Assembly (NCBI GenBank): GCA_019649035.1 | Contig: BMAT01005945.1 | Coordinates: 50,837-78,558 of the forward strand | DNA length: 27,722 bases | Reading direction: 5' to 3' | From: Elysia marginata | Taxonomy: Eukaryota; Mollusca; Gastropoda; Plakobranchidae | Part shown: positions 19,911 to 27,722 of the stretch, in pieces | Position numbering within the stretch: the stretch's first letter is position 1 | Layout of the letters: each line of letters opens with the position of its first letter | The notes under the pieces: generated by a model | The model's input: only the letters and a program-made list of their open reading frames with translations | Databases searched by the model: none | What the model was told of the DNA's origin: nothing | Translations under genes and position numbers: made by a program

Positions 19911-20197
19911 ATGGTCCTATTCATGGCGAAAGTACATTCAAAAACGTGTTTTATTTTTCTCATTGTGCTTAACCTTTTCATGCACACTTGCATCCGCTGT
20001 GCGATTTTAGCTGACAATGCTGGCGACCGTGATGGAAACACAGAGAACGACAAAGTTGTTGATTTTTTGTATTACAGTAAGCACTTGGGTATAACTTTAC
20101 CATCGTTTGATCAAAAACGATGCACAATCCAGGTTGGCACGGCAAGTAATCAGATCATCGACCTAAGCCGGTTAGCAAGGCGTGATGGAAAACCAAG
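19911..20197 (+). CDS. MRH-domain secretory protein, exon 1 (signal peptide and start of the lectin-like domain)
   Basis: Translation from 19911 gives 95 residues and two bases of codon 96, ending at donor gtaagc. An in-frame TAA at 19902-19904 makes this the first usable ATG; M5 is an alternative. Residues 12-34 (TCFIFLIVLNLFMHT onward) form a hydrophobic signal peptide. After an acidic, Asn-rich stretch comes FLYYSKHLGITLPSFDQKRC with C71, then IIDLSRLARRDGKPR. Cys, a short strand, (I/Y)DLS.L and a charged DG turn are typical of the first half of mannose-6-phosphate-receptor homology domains. The protein is therefore probably luminal or secreted, recognising N-glycans or acting in lysosomal or ER sorting. 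The exact orthologue is not recognised. Confidence 0.72.
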
Positions 20198-21296
20198 GTA
20201 AGCTTGTGTTCATTTCTCAGTTAAGTCTTTAGATCTAAATTTTAGAATAGTCTAGATCAAATACAAGGCAAAATGGCTTCTAAACCAAGCCCACAGATAA
20301 CTATTTCATTATCATGTTTCTCACGTCAAGGTAGCTATATAATAACATAGCGCCTTTTAGTTTTAAATAAAAATAGTCTTAAAGCGGTTCACAAAATAAA
20401 TAAAAAACTACACAATTTCTCTCATGAACACAAGTTTACAAAACACTCTATTATAACGCAGGCCTAGACAATTGAGAATTTAAAAAATCAGTGGTTAAAA
20501 ATAGTTGTACTATCAAGTGTAAAAACATGGTAAAGATAATTTATAGCCTAAATTTAGAGTTCTTAGTTTTTGCTAATGACTGTAAGCTTTCAAACAATTA
20601 TGCCTATAGAACTGATTTTAAGCTAGATCTAGACAAAAATTCAGACTGCAGGACTGAAAGGGTAGAGGGTTCCAAACATCTGGGCCCTGGAACATTAAAG
20701 CTGTGTCCCCCATACATAGGTTTTCAATTTTGTCCAGCTTTGGCTTACAGTAACAAATTCTTCTTTTTGTAAGTGTGAGATATAAACATAGTACCCAAAT
20801 AGGCTCGATAATTCCGAAGATTTAAACATAGGAATACGATAGATGCTGCTTTTATAAATACTGAATGCACTGTTTAAATTGTAGCAAATGCAGCTCTTTC
20901 AATTAAAGGTGTAACATGATCACTTCTTTTCTTTCTATGTACCAATCTTGCAGCTTTGTTTTCAATTTGGTGTAATTTAGCAATATTACATTCAGAGATC
21001 CCATTCTTTAGAGAGTTGCAATAATGAATAACCTAGTTTTGAAGTAACGAAACCACAGACAAGTTTATTTGTTGCTTCAACAGAAAAAGGTCTAATGTGG
21101 ACGCCTAATCAATGTTGCACTGATGTAAAAAAAAAAAAGAAAATAGCTTCTCTGTATGGTGTATAGATTAAATTCTTTTCATGCAATTGCAATTATAAAA
21201 AATTTTTTTCGTATAAACTTACTTGATGATTGCCTAAAACTTTTCAAGCAGTAAAGTTGCTGTTTCAAAATTTACATATTTAATTTTTTTCTCCAG
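20198..21296 (+). other. Intron 1 of the MRH-domain gene
   Basis: A 1099-bp GT-AG intron. About 20640-21110 is a decayed LINE in antisense orientation. The rest is AT-rich, with two TAGATCTA-type palindromes. Confidence 0.7.
20640..21110 (-). mobile_element. Decayed LINE reverse-transcriptase fragment
   Basis: Minus-strand frames read LVCGFVTSKLGYSLLQLSK, then CNIAKLHQIENKAARLVHRK, then KRSDHVTPLIERAA, and after a long gap YGGHSFNVPGP and DVWNPLPFQSC. These match the LINE RT thumb and C-terminal pattern (VTSRLDYCNSLL, LQxIQNxAARLV, HxTPxL, YGDRAFSxxAPxxWNxLP). Stops and frameshifts break it, so it is a dead copy. Its orientation is antisense to the host gene. Confidence 0.8.
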
Positions 21297-21456
21297 ATTC
21301 AGAGCAAAGTTTAATATATCTGCTTGGAATATGGAAGATTTAGAGTTGCCGCCAATAGAAATGAACTATGCCTTCAATCCTTGTGTACCCTACACATTCG
21401 AGGTCGATCACAATGAGGAACCTTTGGGGCCCAAGAATTTATGCAAAGATGTCACG
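21297..21456 (+). CDS. MRH-domain secretory protein, exon 2
   Basis: A strong pyrimidine-tract acceptor (taatttttttctccag) and donor gtaggt flank 160 bp that join exon 1 in phase (AG+A = Arg96) and end in phase 0. It encodes RFRAKFNISAWNMEDLELPP, then IEMNYAFNPCVPYTFEVDHN, then EEPLGPKNLCKDVT (residues 96-149). The aromatic-x-NPC motif (C125) and C145 fit the second and third conserved cysteines of MRH domains. The next cysteine and the second half of the fold should be in a later exon, probably beyond or deep inside the 3' part of this window. Confidence 0.72.
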
Positions 21457-22780
21457 GTAGGTTCGTAAACGCTAAACTTGAAGTTGGAGGCTGTGAATAA
21501 ATGTGGTCAAAGCTGTTGTTTAAATGTACAACAAAGTATTTTTAAGGAATAACAAAGAAGACATATTTGCTTTAAAATAAACCTACACTGGATCCTTTTT
21601 TATAATATACCATATTATATACGTGTGAAACAAATTGTTTTGTTAAATATTTCATGAAAAAAGCCCTCACAAATTAAAAAAAAAACACCAAAGAAAATCA
21701 AAATTGAAAATCTGCGAATTGTGATGCTGGGCTAATATGAATGTGACAGTTTCATCTCTGGCCAATCTTGTGATGTAATACAGCACATAACACCACACAG
21801 GGATAATTTGTTTTTTTTTCATCTTCTCTCTGAGAATAAATTTTTCATTATCACAACAGTGACAACTTTGTGATTTACAAACTTTCGTCATAATTATGAT
21901 TTTGTCATATCATTTTATTCTTTTCGCTTCTTTGTCTTCTGGACACAACAATGTAGTTTTGCAAATCTGTCATGGCGTTATTATGTGCTGTAAGGTTTAT
22001 GTAAAAAGTTGCCCTCAGGGCGTACAAACACCCCTCCACAGATTCTAATCCTATTGCAATTTAAATTGTCTTGCAAAAGCTCATAGCAAGAGTTTCAGTA
22101 GTTAAATCTTACTAAGTAATTAGCAAAAGTGCAATATTTTGTTTTGCAAAACCATGTAATGAAAGTTGGAGGTGGTATCAAGCCCGTTTATAACTTAATT
22201 GTTTTATCTCCTATGAAACAACCAGTGTATTAAAATTCGCAAAAACTTTGTCTCGAAATATAAAAAGAGATCCAGTTGGGAGCGTAGTTGTTTTCGTTTT
22301 GTGGAAGAAACTCTGCTTTTGAGCAGCGATGCTAGGGACACAAGTCGAATTAAGCTTGAACAGAGTTGCCGTTACTTTGCCACTCTAGTAGAAGCTGTAA
22401 AACCATCAACCAGGGTGCTCCAACGAGGCACTGTCTTGGTGAGCAGCAGTTGCTGACCCTGTCTGTGTTGAGAAGGTGCTCTGGTCAGTAATGTTTTCAC
22501 CTACGTTTTCACGTGATGCTGGGTATGGAGCCTGTCAGTGCATCGCGCTATTAATGTATATGAAAGATTGAAAGGTTTAAGGTAGGAACTTAGCGGTGGA
22601 GAGAAGTAGACTTGAAGTGGAGTTACTGTTTCTCACGTTGTATTATATTTAAAGATATTACGCACACACGGAACTTTCGCATAAATTTATATAATAGATA
22701 TTGCTGGCATTATAAGCGTTTTTACTTACTCAGTTTCTGTACAGAAACGCCAGTTCTTAGAGACAGAGGGGAGATAGACG

Positions 22781-22783
<3 letters not shown>
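21457..22783 (+). other. Sequence downstream of MRH exon 2, probably intron
   Basis: The donor at 21457 opens an intron whose acceptor I could not place. Except for the low-confidence open stretch at 22226-22438, nothing is recognised. The segment 22260-22560 is somewhat less AT-rich than its surroundings. Confidence 0.5.
22226..22438 (+). CDS. Candidate third exon of the MRH gene or an unrelated open stretch
   Basis: A 71-codon open stretch lies between acceptor-like aacaaccag and donor-like gtgagc. It would start in phase 0, as exon 2 requires, and begins with Cys. It encodes CIKIRKNFVSKYKKRSSWER, CFRFVEETLLL and further Arg/Ser-rich sequence. It does not look like the second half of an MRH domain, which should carry Gly/Trp-rich strands and two more cysteines, and the C145-to-Cys spacing is short. 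It may simply be a chance frame in a slightly more GC-rich segment. Confidence 0.18.
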
Positions 22784-22854
<71 letters not shown>

Positions 22855-22863
22855 GACAGAGAT
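22784..22863 (+). repeat. (GA)n / (CAGA)n compound microsatellite
   Basis: GA dinucleotides run to about 22830, followed by CAGA tetramers to about 22860. The long reading frame across it, with Arg-Glu repeats, is an artefact of the repeat. Confidence 0.95.
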
Positions 22864-23161
22864 AAAAGTATTTTACTCTTTTACATAGGCGTATACAGTA
22901 AGCACATGACACGTGTGTGCGTTAGTTATTCAGGCGAAAGACCTACATAGCGAGACTGTGTCAGTCAGTAGGTTGACCAAACATTTCACCAATCAGTCAA
23001 GTGCAGACAGGTCACCGCGCATGATTAATATTATGAGATGTACTCTTCAATTCTTTTAAATTGTTTTCTAAACGTCGAGGTGAACCAAGAGGCCGGGGAA
23101 CATGTGCGTTGGGTTTGATATCCTTGACAACAACCCGTAGATCTGTGGTGTGCCGATTCTA

Positions 23162-23225
23162 GATTCAAAGATTCAAAATTCTTTATTGATCCCACCAGGG
23201 GAAATTCTTTGGACAAGCTTCCTAT
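23162..23225 (-). mobile_element. LINE 3' tail, antisense fragment
   Basis: The minus strand reads AATTTCCCCTGGTGGGATCA, then ATAAAGAATTTT and tail units GAATCTTT. This TTTCCCC...GGGATCAATAAAG end with a short tandem tail is a recurrent LINE 3' terminus. The element body would extend rightward (towards 23470) but carries no recognisable coding sequence. Confidence 0.6.
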
Positions 23226-24787
23226 AATAAAAAAAACCAGTTATGAACATAGACATAGAACGTATAAATAAAAAATGTTAGTGTAATTCATTAGCTTTAA
23301 CTTTAAATCACAGCCTTTTTATATAAACTGAGAGTTGAACGGGTCGTGGTCGCCGCTAGCACAGCACCCGACCCCATATCAATACCACCCACATTCTTAC
23401 TGGCTTTATAGGAGAAAAAAACACCTCTTTAACGTTTTTGTGATGTCTGTGGGAAATTTGAAGTAATAAAGTATCTCAACCACTACAAATCACTCAGGTG
23501 TCACACTGTTCGGAAAGTAATCAAACTGCGCTGATAGTTTGGAGTAAAAAAATGTATTTTTCCAAGCTTCTAAATGTGCTAAATGCAAGACATTACGTTA
23601 CTATAATGAAAGACACTAGAATTTCGTTTGAACAAAATAAAGGGACACAATAAAAGACGAAGTCGATTTTTAAACAACGTTATTGCAAGCCAGAGTTTTA
23701 AACATCGAACCCATTTGGGCAGGTTGCGAGATATATTTTTGACCTTAATGTAGACCTTATCGGTAGAAATATTTCTTTTACGAGGCTTCAAACATGTTGT
23801 TAATGGATATTTCCGATTTGTCCAGATACTGCGGACAGATATAAACAAGAGAAGGAAAAAGCCTGTAGCTGCCGCCATAATTATAAACTCTTAAAGAAGA
23901 TAGTGAACCTCTTGAAGAACTAATGACCCCAGGCAGCCTAGTAGACTCATCGCGTGTCTGGTAGAAAAATCTACTTTGTCATCGAAAATCCCCGGCTAGA
24001 ACTTCGGCTCGATTCTCAGTTTTTTTTTTTTTGTTTTGAAGTGGACGATTGATCTCTATCGAAACTAAAATTCATACTGGCGTCTCTACTTTATCAGCAT
24101 GTCACCTGGAACGTCAAAATAGTCGCACATCAATAGAGATAAGCTTCACTTGAGGTCAAATCTAACCGGCGCGGCGCGAACCGATACACGCGATACAAGA
24201 CAACCGGTATCGAAGTGTTGTGGTGGCTGTTTTGTTGAGTATCGATATTTTTTTTCAATTCTAGTGTGGGATTGATACCGCCTTGATATTTTTTTTTTGT
24301 GTGTGGATGCAATCGAAAGTGGGTCGCTTGAATCGCTTTGACTGTATTTAGGTCAGTAGGCAAATCTCTCATGTCTGAGTCATCTAAACCGCTTAATGTA
24401 GGCATGCCGGTTATACAAAACATTCGCGTTCTTTGCCAAACATTTTCTTTTTTTTTTTTGTCAGAGACAGTACTTGATTGTTTGTTTTCTTGTTTGTGAA
24501 GTGATCTGAGATTTTTTGAATTGTCCCACTGTGCTTTAAGAGTAAACGTTTTCAGGCTGTATATGCACCACACTGACGCTGTTCATGTCGGGCCTGAAGA
24601 TCTTTCTGAAAGGCTGAGAAAGAAACCTATTCTAGACTTTAGAAACTAGTTAATTATGCTTCGGAGTATCACCTTGATAAGATGCTCTTTTGTTAAGCAG
24701 AGAAAGTATCTAATTGACTGAGCTACCCACATTTTAGACTAGATTAAGGGCCATAATATTTGATATAAAAATGGAGGTCTGGCATTT
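23226..24787. other. Sequence with no firm gene
   Basis: It contains poly-T runs and two minus-strand open frames (23579-23878 and 24130-24573) without family features. It may be intron of the MRH gene or intergenic. Confidence 0.4.
23579..23878 (-). CDS. Hypothetical small open frame, 99 aa
   Basis: The frame starts with ATGGCGGC in good G(+4) context and encodes MAAATGFFLLLFISVRSIW followed by a strongly basic stretch (Lys/Arg every few residues). An N-terminal hydrophobic segment would act as a signal anchor. I recognise no family, codon usage looks little different from the AT-rich surroundings, and the frame may be chance or only a first exon. Confidence 0.15.
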   Translation of the reverse strand: MAAATGFFLLLFISVRSIWTNRKYPLTTCLKPRKRNISTDKVYIKVKNISRNLPKWVRCLKLWLAITLFKNRLRLLLCPFILFKRNSSVFHYSNVMSCI

Positions 24788-24990
24788 TTGTTATTACTGT
24801 TGTGGTTGTTGTTATTGCTATTGTTTTGTTGTTGTTTTTATTTTAGTCAGTGTTATGTTTTTTGTTGTTGTTTTAATTGTTGTCTTTGTTGTATTTGTTG
24901 TTGTTTTTCTTGTTTTCGGAGCTGTCAAGTTGTGTTTGTTGTTCTAATGTTGCTATTTTTATTGTTGGTGTGCTTGTTGTTGTAATGTTT
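24788..24990 (+). repeat. TTG-rich low-complexity tract
   Basis: Interrupted (TTG)n/(TTK)n sequence. Reading frames here are runs of Leu, Cys and Val and are repeat artefacts. A pyrimidine-rich and CAT-rich stretch continues to about 25150. Confidence 0.9.
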
Positions 24991-25309
24991 GTTATTGTTG
25001 CTCCCGCTCTTGATCTTCTACCTATCATCTACCACCACCATCACATCATCATCATCTTTCCCCCTTCTTTTTGCCTCCCCTTCTCTTCCTCTTCATCAAC
25101 CATTTTTCCTATGCATATCTCATGTGCCATCATCACCACTACCTCTTATTCTTTGCCTTCAGCAAAGTGGCGCTTTCGCCCCAAACCCAGAAGTAGCATT
25201 TCACCCATTCGATAGATCGTTGTTCGTGTTAGGCCTAGGCCTTAGTAGTACAGGCCATAAACCCCACCTTGAGCAGACGTGACGGTCCTGCCGTGGTTTC
25301 TACCATAAT

Positions 25310-25775
25310 AGTGACCACTGTTACAACATGGTTGTAATGATGTTGTCTACTGTTACAACGTGGTTGTAGTAATGTTACCTACTGTTACAACCTGGTTGTA
25401 ATGATGTTGTCTACTGTTACAACCTGGTTGTTATGATGTTGCCTACTGTTACAGCATGGTTGTAATGATGTTGTCTACTGCTACAACATGGTTGGAATGA
25501 TGTTGCCTACTGTTACAACATGGTTGTTATGATGTTGTCTACTGTTACAACCTGGTTGTTATGATGTTGCCTACTGTTACAGCATGGTTGTAATGATGTT
25601 GTCTACTGCTACAACCTGGTTGTTATGATGTTGCCTACTGTTACAACATGGTTGTCATGATGTTGCCTACTGTCACAACCAACATGGTTGTAATGATGTT
25701 GCCTACTGTTACAACCAACCTGGTTGTCATGATTTTGTCTACTGTTACAACATGGTTGTCATGATGTTGCCTCTG
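25310..25775 (+). repeat. 32-bp minisatellite of potential hairpins, about 14 units
   Basis: Each unit contains TTACAAC, a three-base spacer and GTTGTAA or GTTGTTA, followed by TGATGTTG and TCTACTG or CCTACTG. The spacing is 32 bp in most units (for example TTACAAC at 25321, 25353, 25385), with occasional 4-bp insertions. The arms TTACAAC/GTTGTAA are a perfect inverted repeat. Adjacent units alternate GTCTACT and GCCTACT, hinting at a two-unit higher-order pattern. Confidence 0.93.
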
Positions 25776-25844
25776 CTGTAACCAATTTCATGTTGTCTAA
25801 ACATCACAATACGGCGGAGCACAACCGACAAGATGGCCTACATC

Positions 25845-26170
25845 AAATTGATGGGAAGGTCAGACAACCTTGTTCCGACTCCAGACTTCCCTCAACAGAC
25901 TAAAGGTTCACCTGTACACAACCTACATCATTGTTCTTCTGCTCGTATGGAGAAGCTGTTGAAACCGTAGAACATGTCCTACAAAATAGCCAGAATTACA
26001 GAATGTTTAGTCGGGCAAATTGGAGCAGCCCTACAGACCGGCAGACCACACTCTGGGCCACCATTAAGTTAAAGAACTGGGAAAGACCTACAGCTTCATC
26101 TACCAGACGGGGGTCTCTATTTGAAGTCGACGCAGAGACCAAGAAGATGAAGATACATCCAAGCAGATAG
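25845..26170 (+). mobile_element. Decayed LINE ORF2 C-terminal fragment
   Basis: Two adjacent frames read QTTLFRLQTSLNRLKVHLYT and, after a frameshift near 25930-25945, CSYGEAVETVEHVLQNSQNY, then RANWSSPTDRQTTLWATIKL. This matches the pattern TTLFRLRTGHxxLNxHL, CxCGxxxETxEHVLQxCxxY and LWG at the C-terminal end of jockey/I-like LINE polyproteins, past the RT domain. It is truncated at both ends and frameshifted, hence inactive. Confidence 0.78.
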
Positions 26171-26438
26171 TATAGATGATAGATGCGGCATTGATCACTT
26201 GTTTATTCTGATTTCACCTTGAAAACCGAAGAAACCCTTGTCAAAAATGTTTTCTTCTTCCAGCTGAAAAATAATGCACTGTGTTGTACTCAAACCACGT
26301 TCCGAAGAGACTATGAGAGTGATCAACTGTAATGTATATATATAGAAATTGATGATCAAGATCGCCTTTTTTAATTACTTCTTTAAAAATTTAAACTTTG
26401 TTTGATTTTCATGTTTTCTATGCTGTGATCGTACATTT
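26171..26438. other. AT-rich spacer after the LINE fragment
   Basis: Nothing recognised, apart from a short TA run near 26334. Confidence 0.5.
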
Positions 26439-26468
26439 CTCTGTATCTCTCTTTCTCTATATCTACCT

Positions 26469-26512
<44 letters not shown>

Positions 26513-26550
26513 TTCTTTCTCATTACCTCTCTATCACTCTCTCTCTCTCG
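26439..26550 (+). repeat. (CT)n microsatellite
   Basis: CT dinucleotides with short interruptions; the purest block is 26471-26510. The open frame of Ser-Leu repeats across it is an artefact. Confidence 0.95.
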
Positions 26551-27606
26551 AAATTGCAAAGTTTTTGTGAAGAGAAACTCCGGTACGGTATGTTAAAAAG
26601 GCAGGCTATATTACGGCTGTATGTATCTGCATACTGCATATATTTCCACTCCGCAATGCACCGATGCTTTAGATTAATTTCTAACCACGTATTCATAGAC
26701 CCATTAAGTAGTAAATATCCATACGCATACAGTAAAACTTATTCTGAGGAGCACTACCCGTACATCTGAGAGCGCCTCACCAAGTGTACTCACCAAGCGT
26801 ATTCTCTGCCCAACCAGGCTATTTATTTTATACGTTGCCACTCGATTGGTACATAACTTAAGTTGCTGACACAATAATTTTACAATATTACGGTGCTCAC
26901 ACTGCCTGTGCGTGCTCGAACCGTTGTTTACCTTGCTTTCGTGACCTCAATCGTTATAAAACTGTTTCATTATGTTAATGTTAGCAGTGACTGACGATGT
27001 CACAATGTTGTTTTTCCCTATGCGTTATGTGAGTTGATTAAGTTGTAATAAAGTAAAGTTATTATCGTTTTCAATCTGACAGTTTTGGAAAACAGTGTGC
27101 TAAACGTAGCTTTATTAGCAATGTAGCTTTTGAAAAATTCGGCGGTGACGTTATGTACAATCTGTTCAAAACCGTAAATTTAGTTATTTCTCGGTGGACG
27201 CATTTAGATCAAATAAAAACTTCGCAAGTTTTCCCTAAATCTAATGCCAGTCTAGTTTTCAAAACGACCCTCGTCACTAAGGCCATCTTTGTTTGATAAA
27301 TAAATCATCATTATAGTCATCATCAGTATCATCATCATCATTGCCTTTATCACCCTATGTGAGGATACAGACCACAGACCAAATACCTCCATTTTTCATC
27401 GCCCTGGACCTGCAATTTAATTTTATTCCACGGCTCTCCAAGTGTTTTAAGTCGGCTTCCCGTGCCGTTTACAGTTTACCAAGCACCACGCGACCTGCCC
27501 CCCCCCCCCCTTTGTCTCTGTTGGCTCCAACCCAGCGCTGTTTTGGCTATGTTGTTATCTTTCCTCTATGTGTGTCCGATCCATTGCCATCTTTCTTTTA
27601 CCATTA
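26551..27606. other. Right-flank sequence, nothing recognised
   Basis: Holds an ATC/CAT simple repeat at about 27304-27342 and a poly-C run at about 27497-27509. No supported gene. Confidence 0.5.
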
Positions 27607-27722
27607 TCATCTGTCAATGGTATGTGTATGATACTCCTCCAGGTATTACCATCATCATCTGTCAATGGTAAATGTATGGTACTCTTCCCATCTGTCAATG
27701 GTATGTGTATGGTACTCTTCCC
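27607..27722 (+). repeat. 33-bp tandem repeat running off the right edge
   Basis: CATCTGTCAATGGTA, then TGTATG(G/A)TACTC and TTCC or CTCC, recur with GTCAATGG at 27613, 27661 and 27694. The first interval is 48 bp because of a 15-bp insertion. TTACCAT (27646-27652) and ATGGTAA (27665-27671) form an inverted repeat around the unit. Confidence 0.85.

Noticed and set aside
21957..21994. Short candidate third exon of the MRH gene starting with Phe-Cys
   Set aside because: It is only 38 bp, with a weak donor and no MRH-like residues after the cysteine.
22612..22950. 112-residue frame with Arg-Glu and Thr-Asp-Arg-Gln repeats
   Set aside because: It runs through the GA/CAGA microsatellite and has no domain on either side.
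23019..23155. Minus-strand open stretch with VVVKDIKPNAHVPRP beside the LINE tail
   Set aside because: It looks mildly protein-like but is about 45 codons long, begins right after a stop and has no recognisable family or splice partners.
24130..24573. 147-residue minus-strand frame
   Set aside because: The longest single frame in the window, but rich in Lys/Asn/Ser from AT-rich DNA with poly-T runs coding Lys. No motif or splice context was found.
24788..25282. Hydrophobic Leu/Cys/Val-rich frames that look like membrane proteins
   Set aside because: They arise from TTG-rich and pyrimidine-rich low-complexity DNA.
25310..25775. CRISPR-like array of regularly spaced repeats
   Set aside because: Units are contiguous 32-bp tandem repeats without unique spacers, in a eukaryotic genome.
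26398..26769. 123-residue frame with Ser-Leu repeats
   Set aside because: It is mostly the (CT)n microsatellite; the remainder resembles no family.

Overview
This is eukaryotic, AT-rich, intron-rich nuclear DNA from an animal. The coding sequence is split into short exons with GT-AG introns, and the rest is full of SINE and LINE debris, MITEs, minisatellites and microsatellites. Repeat style and protein divergence suggest an invertebrate, most likely a lophotrochozoan such as a gastropod mollusc. That placement is inference; nothing here fixes the species. Few long reading frames are real; most are chance frames or frames running through simple repeats.

The main content is one complete gene on the minus strand, positions 19261 down to 5681. 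It is the orthologue of ILKAP, the integrin-linked kinase-associated PP2C-type Ser/Thr phosphatase. I rebuilt ten coding exons from homology, GT-AG boundaries and phase matching: 19222-19261, 18201-18398, 17708-17822, 16343-16449, 15607-15700, 13309-13396, 11478-11599, 10298-10417, 8119-8200 and 5681-5827. They join without a frame break into 1113 nt (370 residues plus stop), and all PP2C metal-binding motifs are intact.

Head-to-head with it, about 650 bp away ATG to ATG, a plus-strand gene starts at 19911. It encodes a secreted or luminal protein that begins with a signal peptide and runs into what looks like a mannose-6-phosphate-receptor homology (MRH) domain. Two exons are secure (19911-20197 and 21297-21456). 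The rest lies further right and was not found with confidence. The 19262-19910 interval is presumably a shared bidirectional promoter. It is rich in TAGATCTA-type palindromes and holds a DR1-type nuclear-receptor motif.

The introns carry most of the other structure. Intron 1 of ILKAP holds a tRNA-derived SINE with a perfect 12-bp target duplication. Intron 6 holds a 21-bp minisatellite split by a piggyBac-like MITE (TTAA target), which itself contains a nested tRNA-like SINE; an 83-bp tandem repeat built on the same seed follows next to exon 6, and a LINE 3' tail also lies there. Intron 8 holds 47-bp and 74-bp tandem repeats and a 5'-truncated LINE. Intron 9 holds a 793-bp pogo/Tigger-like MITE. 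Intron 1 of the MRH gene holds a decayed LINE reverse-transcriptase fragment. Left of ILKAP (1-5680) are an AGT microsatellite, a SINE and three copies of a ~190-bp repeat. Right of 21456 are GA/CAGA, CT and TTG microsatellites, a 32-bp hairpin-forming satellite, another decayed LINE and a 33-bp repeat running off the window edge.

I found no CRISPR array, operon, canonical tRNA or rRNA gene, or obviously novel enzymatic system. The most distinctive features are the nested piggyBac/SINE insertion into the ILKAP minisatellite, the three-copy unclassified repeat, and the divergent ILKAP/MRH gene pair.
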